From CAYWWM01 sp965198025 (GTDB lineage: Bacteria; Acidobacteriota; Terriglobia; 2-12-FULL-54-10), in contig OZ240237.1 in the NCBI GenBank assembly GCA_965198025.1, positions 3,100,001-3,164,000 on the forward strand: a stretch of DNA of 64,000 bases, read 5' to 3'. Positions 34,238 to 42,057 of this stretch are shown one piece after another (positions within the stretch are counted from its first letter, which is position 1; every line of letters starts with the position of its first letter). Position numbers and translations under genes: made by a program. Below the pieces are notes generated by a model that had not been told where the DNA came from, made no database searches, and saw only the letters and a list, made by a program, of their open reading frames with translations.

Positions 34238-34252
34238 GACGCGAATGGCAGG

Positions 34253-34519
34253 CTACCGCTCCTGCGGCGTGCGCGTAAACATCTCCATCATGTAGTCGTG
34301 CATACAGTCGAAGAGCTGGCGCTGGAACGTCCAGGGGAACTGCACATGCTCCAGGTCGCGCGGGTGAATCTCATAATAGTAGGTGTGGATGCCGAGGTCC
34401 TTGACGCGGGACTCGATAATGACTTCGACCGCCTCGCCCTTCTCCCGCGCCGACAGATCGAAGAGCGGATGCTCGTACTTGGCAAGCTCCGTGAGAACTT
34501 TTTCGAGATTCGTTGGCAT
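34253..34519 (-). CDS. Small hypothetical protein
   Basis: This 88-residue protein starts at the ATG at 34519 (TTTGGA upstream); another in-frame ATG is 6 nt earlier. The sequence is mixed helix/strand with EKGEAVEVIIESRVKDLGIHTYYYEIHPRDLEH and a C-terminal amphipathic stretch. There is no known motif and no signal. It sits tightly between the macro-domain gene (29-bp gap) and the methyltransferase gene (15-bp gap), which supports a real operon member. The function is unknown. Confidence 0.7.
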   Translation of the reverse strand: MPTNLEKVLTELAKYEHPLFDLSAREKGEAVEVIIESRVKDLGIHTYYYEIHPRDLEHVQFPWTFQRQLFDCMHDYMMEMFTRTPQER

Positions 34520-34548
34520 GGCCATTCCAAACGGGCGGACCAGAACTA

Positions 34549-35067
34549 CTATTGCTCTCTCTGTTCCAACGCAGCCCATCTCTGCTGGAAGATTTCGAGG
34601 CTGCTACGGTCGAACAGGACAAACACAATCCGTTCGAGCGACGTCTGGCCCTTGCGGTGCTCCGCGGCCATTCCCAGCATGATCTCGGCGCAGCGCTTCG
34701 TATCGAAGCCCGCAATCCCGGTCCCGACCGCCGGAAACGCAATGCTTCGGATACCCTTTTCTTCCGCCCGGCGCAGGCTGTTGCGCGTCGAGGCTTCCAG
34801 GTTCTCGGCCGTGGTCCGGCCGCCGAGCCGCATGCTCGCGGCGTGGATCACGTACTTTGCTTTCAAATTCCCGGCGCCGGTGATGGCCGCCTCGCCGAGC
34901 GGGATCGTTCCGATGCGGCAGCACTCCTCCTGGATCGATGGCCCGCCTTTGCGCCGGATCGCTCCCGCCACGCCACCGCCCAGCTCCAGGTCGTTGTTTG
35001 CGGCGTTCACTATCGCTTCTACGTCGGCTTCGGTGATGTCGCCCTGGATGATTTCAACGCGCGTCAA
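34549..35067 (-). CDS. Macro-domain protein (ADP-ribose/O-acetyl-ADP-ribose binding)
   Basis: This 172-residue protein has a TTG start at 35067 that overlaps the stop of the upstream ORF (TTGA), which signals coupled translation. The frame is open further upstream, but there it overlaps other genes. The macro signature is complete: VEIIQGDITEADVEAIVNAANNDL, GGGVAGAIRRKGG and IAFPAVGTGIAGF. Such domains bind ADP-ribose and remove it or acetyl groups from proteins, nucleic acids or OAADPR. In an operon with an unusual DNA polymerase, a role in reversing ADP-ribosylation of DNA or repair proteins is conceivable. Confidence 0.88.
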   Translation of the reverse strand: MTRVEIIQGDITEADVEAIVNAANNDLELGGGVAGAIRRKGGPSIQEECCRIGTIPLGEAAITGAGNLKAKYVIHAASMRLGGRTTAENLEASTRNSLRRAEEKGIRSIAFPAVGTGIAGFDTKRCAEIMLGMAAEHRKGQTSLERIVFVLFDRSSLEIFQQRWAALEQREQ

Positions 35068-35333
35068 CGTGCGATGGCTCCACTGCCGGCTTCGTTCGCG
35101 AGCTTCCAGTATAAGGGGAACCCCGGCAAAAGTCCCCGGCGGAGTCCGTACAGAAGGCAACACGGAGCATCCAGGGTTCCTCCGGGTGGGGGGCACGGAG
35201 ATGATCCCGTCTCCGCCTGCTCCTTCCAGGCGCGGGATACTACATAAAGCAGGAGGAGGCCGAACCCGGCAAACACCAGCCCGAGGCCCGACAGCCACAA
35301 TTGCTTCCCGGGAGCCGCGGGCGAAGGAAACAC
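35064..35333 (-). CDS. Small single-helix membrane protein
   Basis: This 89-residue ORF has a GTG start 17 bp after the polymerase stop codon. Residues 12-34 (LWLSGLGLVFAGFGLLLLYVV) form one strong membrane helix, followed by a Pro/Gly-rich tail. The stop codon overlaps the TTG start of the macro-domain gene by 4 nt. That overlap, the spacing and the membrane segment support expression, although the C-terminal half lacks clear structure. No function can be given. Confidence 0.5.
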   Translation of the reverse strand: MFPSPAAPGKQLWLSGLGLVFAGFGLLLLYVVSRAWKEQAETGSSPCPPPGGTLDAPCCLLYGLRRGLLPGFPLYWKLANEAGSGAIAR

Positions 35334-35350
35334 CGGGCCGGCTGCGGACC

Positions 35351-37540
35351 CTACTGCGGGACAAACACTTGGAACGCCTCCCGCAGAAACCGCTCATACT
35401 CATTGCGGTCGTAGAGCAAATTTTCCCCGAGCAGCGCCAGCGGGCGCACACGCTCGCACGGAACTTTCGCGCCGGCGTCGGCGATCACGTATTCCACCGT
35501 TTCGCCGGGCCGCAGCCGCACGCCCCGCGCCTGGAGGCTCTGCGCCGCAATCGCGTTGTGCGTCGCGTGCGCATACTGCTCCGGGTACTGCGTCAGGCGC
35601 TTGGAAATCGTCAGATCGGCGGCGGTGACGTCCCCGTCCCGCACGCGAGTGACATAAGAATCGAGAATCGGCGCAACGCGGGTCTCCAGCAGGCGCATAT
35701 ATTCCGTCCGGCCCGCGGCCTGCGCGAGAGCCGCCAGGATTTCTTCCTGCATCCGGGCCGCCAGCGGAACACAGTCGTGCCGCCGCATCTCGATGCCGCG
35801 CACCTTGAGCTTGCCGTTCTGCATCACGCCGAAGAACCGGTTGGGAACGCCGATGCGGGGGCTGGTCTTCGACGGCACGAAGACGATCCAGCGGTAGACA
35901 CCCTCGACGTCCATCGGCAGGCCCGTGGCGGCGGCAATCTCCCGGGCCAGTTTTTGATAGTCGGCCATGGTCGTGCCTCTCTTCCACAGATAGAGCGAGT
36001 CCACCAGCGCGTGCAGCACTTCGTAGCCCTGGCTCTCCGCCAGGTCTTTGGCCATGAGCAGGCGGTCCCGGCCAAAGCAGTTGATCGCCTCGTGCGCCTC
36101 GATGCGGCCGAAGCGGGCGTTCTTGAACCCCTGGTACCCGAAGCAGGTCACGAGCATCCACTTGAGCGCAGTCTTGCGGGCGTCGCAGACTGCTCGTCGG
36201 AAACGATCCGGCGAACTTTTGATCAGCGCTTTGTATTGCTCCCGCTTCTCGATGATCGGTCCCACGGTGCGCGACACGATCCCCGGCCAGCGTTGACAGA
36301 TCGAGTAGCCAAGCTCCGGGACCAGCGCGTTCTGGCAGCAGCCGCAGTTGATCGTCTCGGGTGAGACGTTGAAGCGCGCCATGATCGACGGGAACATGGA
36401 CGCGAAGTCGAGTTCCGCGACGTTTTCATGCAAGCCCGGTTTCGGGTGGAAGACCAGCCCTCCGCGATCGGCGACGATCAGCTCGAGGCCTGATTTGGCG
36501 CGCTCCGGCTGCGCCTTCTGGCTGGGGATCAGGATGCCTTCGCGGTACGCCAGGTCCAGTTGCATCGAGGTGATGCCGGTTCCCGTCGTGGTGCGGGCGC
36601 AATACTGCACCGGAAGCTTGGTCAGGCGCGCCAGCTCGTAGAGGCCATCCAGGCCGCTTTCGCCGCAGACGAACGAGTTCCGCAAGTCCACGTGCAGGCG
36701 GCCGAACAGGCACGTGGCCGAGTCCTTGAAGACGATCCGCCCGTAGCTGAAGTAAGACCGCTCGCGCTTCCGAAACGGCTCCCGGCGCGGGTCGCGGTTG
36801 AGCGGCAGGGAAATTTTCAGCGCAGCCGCCTGCCGCAACAGACGCGGCAGCAGGTAGGAGTCACCCCACTCGGAAAGAATCAGGTCGGGATCGTAACGGT
36901 GAAGCGCCTCCGCCAACGACTGCGCCAGCGGCTCGCCGGACTCCGCTTCGTTGAGCACCAAGGCGGCACCTTCGATTTTCACCACGACGTTGAACCGCCC
37001 GCCGTGGTTCGGATTGCCGGTCTCGCACTCGGGGCGCATTTCCAGCACTCGCAGGGGCGGCAATTCATACTCGGTCGCCCAGGGATCGTCGAGGCAACGG
37101 ATCGCCCGCAGCTCGTCTCCCTCGGGGCCGCCGGCTTCCAGCTCGCAATACGCCAGAGGAAACACCTGCCGGTCGTAGCAGTACACCTGCTCGGGCAGCA
37201 GATCGGCATTGTAGAGGTCCGTCTCCGGCGCGTCCTGCCGAATGCATTTCACGACAATCGGAAAGGCAGCCGGGGAGGACGGCGTCACGGCGAGCACACG
37301 AACCTGCTCACGGCTCCAGAGGTCGAGCTTGTCCGCAAACTCGGCGTGCAATCCCGCGAAACGCCGAGGCAGGGTTCGAGCCAGCAGGCGCAGGTTCCCG
37401 AGCGGTCCGTGAACGTACAACGCGGGCCGGAAATTCTTATCGAAGAAGCAGCGGCGGCTTCCATCCCGCCCCAGCATCCACAGGGCCATCCCCGCGGGCG
37501 CCGGGTAAAGATCGAGCAGCCAGCCTGGATGACATCTCAC
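35351..37540 (-). CDS. Family-B DNA polymerase with degenerate exonuclease and motif C (PolB2-like)
   Basis: This 729-residue protein has a GTG start at 37540, 6 nt after GGGGAG; the longer upstream frame is non-coding. The N-terminus starts CHPGWLLDLYP. The exonuclease domain lacks normal acidic residues: the ExoI DxE position reads VLEMRPECE, and the ExoII region reads SEWGDSYLLP. Motif A is kept (Asp378 in DFASMFPSI) and motif B is altered (K460-WMLVTCFGY469 instead of KxxxNSxYG). Motif C reads LVDS (Asp514 kept, the other Asp replaced by Leu512). This pattern recalls the PolB2 group of archaea and some bacteria, which is linked to error-prone damage tolerance. It is probably catalytically weak or specialised. 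Confidence 0.85.
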   Translation of the reverse strand: MRCHPGWLLDLYPAPAGMALWMLGRDGSRRCFFDKNFRPALYVHGPLGNLRLLARTLPRRFAGLHAEFADKLDLWSREQVRVLAVTPSSPAAFPIVVKCIRQDAPETDLYNADLLPEQVYCYDRQVFPLAYCELEAGGPEGDELRAIRCLDDPWATEYELPPLRVLEMRPECETGNPNHGGRFNVVVKIEGAALVLNEAESGEPLAQSLAEALHRYDPDLILSEWGDSYLLPRLLRQAAALKISLPLNRDPRREPFRKRERSYFSYGRIVFKDSATCLFGRLHVDLRNSFVCGESGLDGLYELARLTKLPVQYCARTTTGTGITSMQLDLAYREGILIPSQKAQPERAKSGLELIVADRGGLVFHPKPGLHENVAELDFASMFPSIMARFNVSPETINCGCCQNALVPELGYSICQRWPGIVSRTVGPIIEKREQYKALIKSSPDRFRRAVCDARKTALKWMLVTCFGYQGFKNARFGRIEAHEAINCFGRDRLLMAKDLAESQGYEVLHALVDSLYLWKRGTTMADYQKLAREIAAATGLPMDVEGVYRWIVFVPSKTSPRIGVPNRFFGVMQNGKLKVRGIEMRRHDCVPLAARMQEEILAALAQAAGRTEYMRLLETRVAPILDSYVTRVRDGDVTAADLTISKRLTQYPEQYAHATHNAIAAQSLQARGVRLRPGETVEYVIADAGAKVPCERVRPLALLGENLLYDRNEYERFLREAFQVFVPQ

Positions 37541-37571
37541 AGCACGCTCCCCATGCGGCACGCAGTTTCCC

Positions 37572-37600
37572 TTGCCTTGCGAGCTTCTGATATGTACAAT
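37572..37600 (+). promoter_or_regulatory. Predicted sigma70-type promoter of brnT-brnA
   Basis: TTGCCT (37572-37577) and TACAAT (37595-37600) are separated by 17 bp. The predicted start point near 37607 is within a few bases of the TTG start of brnT at 37609, so the mRNA would be essentially leaderless. Confidence 0.6.
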
Positions 37601-37608
37601 GTCAATAC

Positions 37609-37884
37609 TTGCACAAGCGGCCGCAGTTCGATTGGGACGAGGCGAACCGGGAGCACATCGGCCGCCACGGCGTGACCCCGGAAGAAGCGGAGCAGGTGCT
37701 GGCCAGCAATCCGCTTGAGATTGAAAGCAGGGAGCATCAGGGCGAACTCCGGACCGTTTGTCTCGGCCGCACGGAAGCCGGAAGGGCACTGCTGGTCGTG
37801 TATACCATGCGGAACGAGAAGATCAGGATCATCACCGCGTACCCGGTGAGCCGCAAGAAACGGAGGCTTTATGAACCGCAATAG
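37609..37884 (+). CDS. brnT: BrnT-family toxin
   Basis: This 91-residue protein of the BrnT (DUF497) family is a RelE-like ribonuclease toxin. The N-terminus QFDWDEANREHIGRHGVTPEEAEQVL is diagnostic, and the C-terminal IRIITAYPVSRKKRRLYE matches the strands carrying the catalytic residues. The start is TTG at 37609 without a ribosome site, but directly downstream of a good promoter. The antitoxin gene overlaps by 14 bp. The pair lies on the strand opposite to the polymerase genes and seems to have inserted between them. Confidence 0.9.
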   Translation: MHKRPQFDWDEANREHIGRHGVTPEEAEQVLASNPLEIESREHQGELRTVCLGRTEAGRALLVVYTMRNEKIRIITAYPVSRKKRRLYEPQ

Positions 37885-38191
37885 AAAAATCCCGCAAGTG
37901 CGTCTGCGTGTACCGAAGTTCCGCAACGAGGCGGAGGAAGCGGCCTGGTGGGATGCGCATCCGGAAGTCATCGTGAAAGCCTTTGAGCGGGCCTATGGCA
38001 GAGAGGCAGTGCAGCGCGTTCTGGAGGAAGACCACAAACTCAAGCGCCCGCCAACGCGAGCCGTCACCATGCGGCTGCCGATCGAAGACGTGGCGCGGGC
38101 CAAACGCCTGGCCGGCCGCAAGGGTCTGGGATACCAAACACTCGTTAAAACGCTGCTGCACGAAGCGCTGCTGCGAGAGGAACGCGCATAG
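37871..38191 (+). CDS. BrnA/CopG-type antitoxin
   Basis: This 106-residue partner of BrnT starts at the ATG at 37871 inside the brnT gene. The N-terminal VPKFRNEAEEAAWWDAHPE is the toxin-neutralising region typical of this antitoxin type. The C-terminal VTMRLPIEDVARAKRLAGRKGLGYQTLVKTLLHEALLREE is a ribbon-helix-helix DNA-binding domain. The antitoxin likely represses the 37572 promoter. Toxin-first order is normal for brnTA. The symbol brnA is likely but not certain, as CopG-like variants also pair with BrnT. Confidence 0.85.
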   Translation: MNRNRKIPQVRLRVPKFRNEAEEAAWWDAHPEVIVKAFERAYGREAVQRVLEEDHKLKRPPTRAVTMRLPIEDVARAKRLAGRKGLGYQTLVKTLLHEALLREERA

Positions 38192-38192
38192 C

Positions 38193-38495
38193 CTAAATTG
38201 CGCACTTCATTGCCAGCGTGTAGCAATCAATGTGCGTTTTTGAGCAGTTGGTCTTGTGCCCCCAACAACAGTGGTATGCTCGCGCTCTCTCTTGGCCACT
38301 CGAATGGAAGCGGATCACTTTCTCCCCAACATGACGCCCCTTTGTGGTTAGACTCGCCGTTGCGGTGAAAGGCGTTCCGTTGCCCGTCGTGTGCAACACC
38401 ATGTGCGGGTGGGCGAGCACATAAGCGTAGGCTTGTACAAACGTCATGCGATTTCTTATGACACCGTAATGCGCACCAAGGTTAGCCTTTTTCAT
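38193..38495 (-). CDS. Hypothetical protein (100 aa) with Cys-rich C-terminus
   Basis: This 100-residue protein has a segment HTTGNGTPFTATASLTTKGRH, then EKVIRFHSSGQERARAYHCCWGH, and a Cys/Tyr-rich end. The CCWGHxxNC pattern suggests a zinc-binding or disulphide knot. I recall uncharacterised proteins with this look but cannot name the family. It follows the frameshifted gene at 38510 by 14 bp on the minus strand. An alternative start (MTFVQAYAY) lies a few residues in. Composition is lower in GC than the polymerase gene. Confidence 0.55.
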   Translation of the reverse strand: MKKANLGAHYGVIRNRMTFVQAYAYVLAHPHMVLHTTGNGTPFTATASLTTKGRHVGEKVIRFHSSGQERARAYHCCWGHKTNCSKTHIDCYTLAMKCAI

Positions 38496-38509
38496 TTGCG
38501 AGATGACTC

Positions 38510-39206
38510 CTATGGAGCTCTCCAGAGCACCCTCTTGTCTTTGTCCAGAAGCACCAAGGAAGCAGCAGAAGTCCTGCGGCTTTCACCCGTTCGCGTGGTA
38601 ATCAGGTCAGTGCTGCCAATCGTAGTCTGAAATCCGGCTTCATCCAAGAGTTCTAACGTCGTTCCAGCCAAAGAGGCTCGCACGCGCTCATTTCCGTCTC
38701 GAAAGGAAAGCCTTGGTTCATCGTTTAAAAGGAACAATGCTGCTCGGCCCTTCTCGGCAGCGTCGTGAAGATACACGCCTGGTCCCTCAGCTACCCAAGT
38801 TAAACGTGGCTCGCTTCCTTCCATTTTCATCCACCAAAGCTAGTCCCGGCCCACTTGCCTCCACAGTTAGCACAAGCCGAATCTTGCCATTTGCATCGAG
38901 CAAGCTAAGACCAGGTCCCGACGCCAATACGTCCAGCATGATTCGTATATGCCCGTTCTGGTCATAAAGGGATAATGCCGGTCCGGAGTCTGTCATTGAC
39001 AACCGTCCCCGCACCCTCCCGCTTTCATCTCTCAGGACAAATTCATTCGCCTCCACGGTTCGGGTAGCGGGAGCCTGGCCCATCAACAGAACGGAGCCAG
39101 CGAGAATCAAGGCCAATGCGCCGATCTGTTTGAACCTGCGGTTTTGTTTTTCCAACTGCTCCAGACGGTTCATCACCGCCGTCCATTCTGTTCTGCCTGA
39201 TTCCAT
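38510..39206 (-). pseudogene. Exported repeat protein disrupted by a -1 frameshift
   Basis: Two overlapping frames make one protein. The first (39206-38787) encodes an N-terminal coiled region, a membrane helix (ALALILAGSVLLMG) and repeats of the type SGPGLSLLDANGKIRLVL, ending at a TGA. The second (38830-38510) continues the same repeat pattern (EGPGVYLHDAAEKGRAALFL). Adding one base near 38790-38797 (after TTGGG on the minus strand) restores a single ORF of about 230 residues. The repeats are beta-strand units of about 22 residues. It is a pseudogene unless the shift is a sequencing error or programmed. Confidence 0.75.
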
Positions 39207-39275
39207 GTAACCCTCCAGGAGTTTCGTTGCCGAGAGTATGGCAATCTCCGATCCATCCTGACGTAGTAAACACGA

Positions 39276-39575
39276 TTATTCCTTCGATCTTTGGGGCAGC
39301 AGAAAACGTTCTTGTTGCGGCGCAGGTTCCGCAACACCCAACTGAGTTTTTAACATCTCAATTTCTTTTTGCAAATGCAGGAGCATGGCCAAAAAGATGC
39401 TCTCCGATGGCGTGGCATGGATCTGGTAGACGCAAGCGGCAGTGAAGTACTTGGCGCCGTCAAACAGCCGGTCCAGCAGCTCGCGGTCCTCGCGCCGCAG
39501 CGCGCGGTAGAAGCGCCGCCACTGCTCGCGGTTCTGCTCCAGCACCTGGTTCACGGTCGGGATGGTTCTACCCAT
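39276..39575 (-). CDS. Hypothetical 99-aa helical protein co-translated with the RecA-like gene
   Basis: This is a 99-residue, mostly helical, highly charged protein (LEQNREQWRRFYRALRREDRELLDRLFDGAKYFTAAC, LLHLQKEIEMLKTQL). There are no enzymatic motifs. The ATG at 39575 overlaps the end of the RecA-like gene by 8 bp, so both are translated together from the 40307-40336 promoter. Its size and position match a small partner protein in a RecA-like/PolB2 gene set. It may be an adaptor between the RecA-like protein and the polymerase. No direct evidence of function. Confidence 0.75.
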   Translation of the reverse strand: MGRTIPTVNQVLEQNREQWRRFYRALRREDRELLDRLFDGAKYFTAACVYQIHATPSESIFLAMLLHLQKEIEMLKTQLGVAEPAPQQERFLLPQRSKE

Positions 39576-40272
39576 CGCTCGCTTCCTCCTTCGGTATCGT
39601 CAGCAAGCCCGGCGCTTTCAGCGGGACAAACGAGAAACGATGGATGGATGTCGTTTCCGGTTTGGTCTGGCTAGCTTCGAGTACCAGCCTCGCCTGCGCA
39701 ACCAGCGCGTCAAGGAAAACCCGCCGCCCCGACATCGGACGCTCTGCCAAATGCACCGGCGCGTCGGAAAAGGCCAGCACGGTGTGCCGCTCGGCCAACC
39801 GCAGAAGGTTTCTGCGGCAACGAGTAAACGTGCTGCGGGCTTCCTGCTCGCTCAACTCCGCGTCGTAAAGACAGTCGGGCAGGCCGGTGATCACCAGCCG
39901 CCGCGCCCGGTAGCGAGTCATCTCCGCGCCGATGTGGCGCAGGATCGTAGCCATCTGGAAGGGAGTGAACGCGCGGGCGATCCGCAGTCGCTGGAGCAGC
40001 GCCGGGGAATCGAGCTGCTTCCGTTTGGCCCATTCGGTCAGCCGGTACAGGTTGAAGCAGTTGGCCCCGTCCACGGCAACCACGGTTTCGCCCCGTTGGA
40101 GCCATGGCGCGCAGAACGGCAAGGCCAGCGGTGTCGCCTGTGGCTTGCCGACGATCCAGTTCAACCCAACTGCCAACTGCGTCTGCACGTGCCCGTAGGA
40201 CAGGCCCGTGGCCGGTTTTGCCAGGGCCTCCTTAGCCACAGGCGCCGCAGACAGCAGGATCGCGTTCGACAT
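39568..40272 (-). CDS. RecA/Rad51-like protein lacking the Walker A motif
   Basis: This 234-residue protein resembles the RecA/Rad51 core after the P-loop strand. GETVVAVDGANCFNLYRLTEWAKR corresponds to the YIDTEGxFxPxRL segment, RLRIARAFTPFQMATILRHIG to the helix that follows, and ARRLVITGLPDCLYDAELSEQEAR to the Walker B strand region. No GxxxxGK[ST] is present anywhere, so ATP hydrolysis is not expected. Its promoter at 40307-40336 is near consensus, and the start at 40272 has GGAG upstream. Together with the 99-aa gene and the degenerate B-family polymerase further downstream, it suggests a recombinase-derived factor for translesion or error-prone synthesis. Confidence 0.75.
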   Translation of the reverse strand: MSNAILLSAAPVAKEALAKPATGLSYGHVQTQLAVGLNWIVGKPQATPLALPFCAPWLQRGETVVAVDGANCFNLYRLTEWAKRKQLDSPALLQRLRIARAFTPFQMATILRHIGAEMTRYRARRLVITGLPDCLYDAELSEQEARSTFTRCRRNLLRLAERHTVLAFSDAPVHLAERPMSGRRVFLDALVAQARLVLEASQTKPETTSIHRFSFVPLKAPGLLTIPKEEASDG

Positions 40273-40306
40273 AAGGCCGCTCCGGGATCAACAAAAGGGC
40301 AGCCCC

Positions 40307-40336
40307 ACTATAGGCGAATAAAAAGCGAATTGTCAA
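40307..40336 (-). promoter_or_regulatory. Strong predicted promoter of the RecA-like operon
   Basis: On the minus strand TTGACA (40336-40331) and TATAGT (40312-40307) are separated by 18 bp, one mismatch from sigma70 consensus. The start point would be near 40300, 28 bp before the ATG at 40272. I see no certain LexA-type operator around it. Confidence 0.75.
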
Positions 40337-40382
40337 CCTCCCATAGCGCCCTGCCGTGCATCTACGTTGTACTCTATCTTGC

Positions 40383-41918
40383 ATGGCGCAACGTCACGAG
40401 ACGATCCACATCGCCGCCATCGACGCCGGATCGAACGCCATCCGACTGGTGATCGCCCGGGCCGATTCTCCGCAGGCGTATCACGAAGTGAAGAACGAGC
40501 GCTCAACGCTTCGCCTGGGGCATCATGCGTTCACGCAGCGCCGCTTTGATGGCCAGACCATCGACCAGGCCGTGGAGGTGTTCCGGCGCTTCAAGTCCCG
40601 CATGAACCAGCACAACGTGCAGCGCTACCGCGCCGTCGCCACCAGCGCCGCCCGGGACGCCCGCAACCGCAAGGTGCTAGTAGACCGCATCTACCGCACT
40701 TCCGGAATCCGCCTGGAGGTCATCGACAGCCCCGAGGAGGTGCGCCTGGTCCGCTCGGCCGTGGTGGTGGCCGTCGGACACCACATTACTCCGCGCTTGG
40801 TCGCGGACCTAGGCGGCGGCAGCCTGCAGATCAACTTTCTGAAAGACGGCTCTCTCCAGAATGCCGCCAGCCTCTCGCTGGGGACTGTGCGCCTGATGGA
40901 GAAATACGGCGTCCAGGGCGCCATGACCGAGCAGCAGGTCAATCTGATCCGCGAACGGACGCTGACCGTGTTCCGAAGATTCCTGCCGCAAGGGCGGCGC
41001 GACTTCGCCTGGCCGGCGGTCTGGTGTGGCGGCAACGCCGAGGCGCTCTCGCTGATTGCTCCGGGGGCGCCCGTGCACGGCATCCCAACGATTGATCTGG
41101 CTGCCCTGCAGCGCAGGCTGCGGCGCATCACTCGCATGGACGTGCCCGAGCGCATGAATGCGTTTCTGGTCCGCAGGGACCGCGCCGACGTAATAGCGAT
41201 TGCCGCGATCGTTCTGGTGGCGCTCGGCCGCTGCCTGAACCTCAAGCGGGCCGTCGTTCCGGGCGTGGGTGTCAAAGAGGGGGTGCTCGAGGACGTGCTG
41301 CGGTCCGTGTACGGCGCAGACGCTGTCGGCTTGCAGGAGATCGATGTGGTCTCCTTTGCCCGGCGTTTCGCAGCGCGCCTCGGCTACGACGCCCCGCACT
41401 GCGAACAGGTCTGCGGGCTGGCCGTCACGCTGTTCGACCAACTGCAGCCGATTCACGGCATGGGAAACCATTCCCGCGATCTCTTGCAAGTAAGCGCGCT
41501 GCTGCATGACATCGGGCATTCGATTCACCGCGAATCCCATAATAAGATTGGCGAATTCCTGGTCCGCAACGCCGACGTACCAGGCCTGAGGGGAAGGGAT
41601 CGCGACGTCGTCGCCTGCGTCGTGCGCTACCACAGCGAATCCGGCCCGAACACCGACCACAAGGTGTATGCTTCTCTTCCGCCCGCAAAGCGCCGCGAGG
41701 TCCGGGGCCTGGTATCGCTGCTGCGCATCGCCGATCGCCTGGACAGCGATCACCGGCAAACTGTTTCCGGCGTCAGTGCCCGGCTCACCCCGCGCGGCGT
41801 GTTTCTGGGACTCAAGATGAAGCGTGCTTCGGACCTCATCCTCTGGAGCGTCGAGGGTAGCATCGGGCTATTCGAAGAGGAATACGGCGTGAAAGTCGGC
41901 GTGGAACGGGTCGCCTGA
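40383..41918 (+). CDS. Ppx/GppA-family phosphatase with C-terminal HD domain
   Basis: This 511-residue protein starts at the ATG at 40383. The N-terminal half has the ASKHA phosphate motifs IDAGSNAIRLVIA, a Glu-containing STSAARDARN region and VADLGGGSLQINFL. The C-terminal part is an HD-like domain (LLQVSALLHDIGHSIHRESHNKIGEFL). Such enzymes hydrolyse polyphosphate or pppGpp. Two thymidylate-kinase-like genes follow on the same strand, and a CHAD gene and a SixA-like gene lie convergent to them, so a role in polyphosphate metabolism is more likely. It is divergent from the RecA-like operon. Confidence 0.9.
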   Translation: MAQRHETIHIAAIDAGSNAIRLVIARADSPQAYHEVKNERSTLRLGHHAFTQRRFDGQTIDQAVEVFRRFKSRMNQHNVQRYRAVATSAARDARNRKVLVDRIYRTSGIRLEVIDSPEEVRLVRSAVVVAVGHHITPRLVADLGGGSLQINFLKDGSLQNAASLSLGTVRLMEKYGVQGAMTEQQVNLIRERTLTVFRRFLPQGRRDFAWPAVWCGGNAEALSLIAPGAPVHGIPTIDLAALQRRLRRITRMDVPERMNAFLVRRDRADVIAIAAIVLVALGRCLNLKRAVVPGVGVKEGVLEDVLRSVYGADAVGLQEIDVVSFARRFAARLGYDAPHCEQVCGLAVTLFDQLQPIHGMGNHSRDLLQVSALLHDIGHSIHRESHNKIGEFLVRNADVPGLRGRDRDVVACVVRYHSESGPNTDHKVYASLPPAKRREVRGLVSLLRIADRLDSDHRQTVSGVSARLTPRGVFLGLKMKRASDLILWSVEGSIGLFEEEYGVKVGVERVA

Positions 41919-42057
41919 GCCGAGCAAGTGGCTTTGCAGCAGCAATATGCGGACAATTCAATCTTTTCGGCTTGGTAATGTTCCATCGGAAGGTTCATGG
42001 TAAACTATTGGGCTCTCTTGCAGAGCCCCCTGCTGCGTGGAGATTTAAACGGGCTTT

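Noticed and set aside
33347..36364. A 1,005-codon open frame on the plus strand opposite the methyltransferase, macro-domain and polymerase genes
   Set aside because: Its translation is Arg/Pro/His-rich with no domain. The minus strand has clear family motifs at the same place, so this is an antisense shadow of GC-rich coding DNA.
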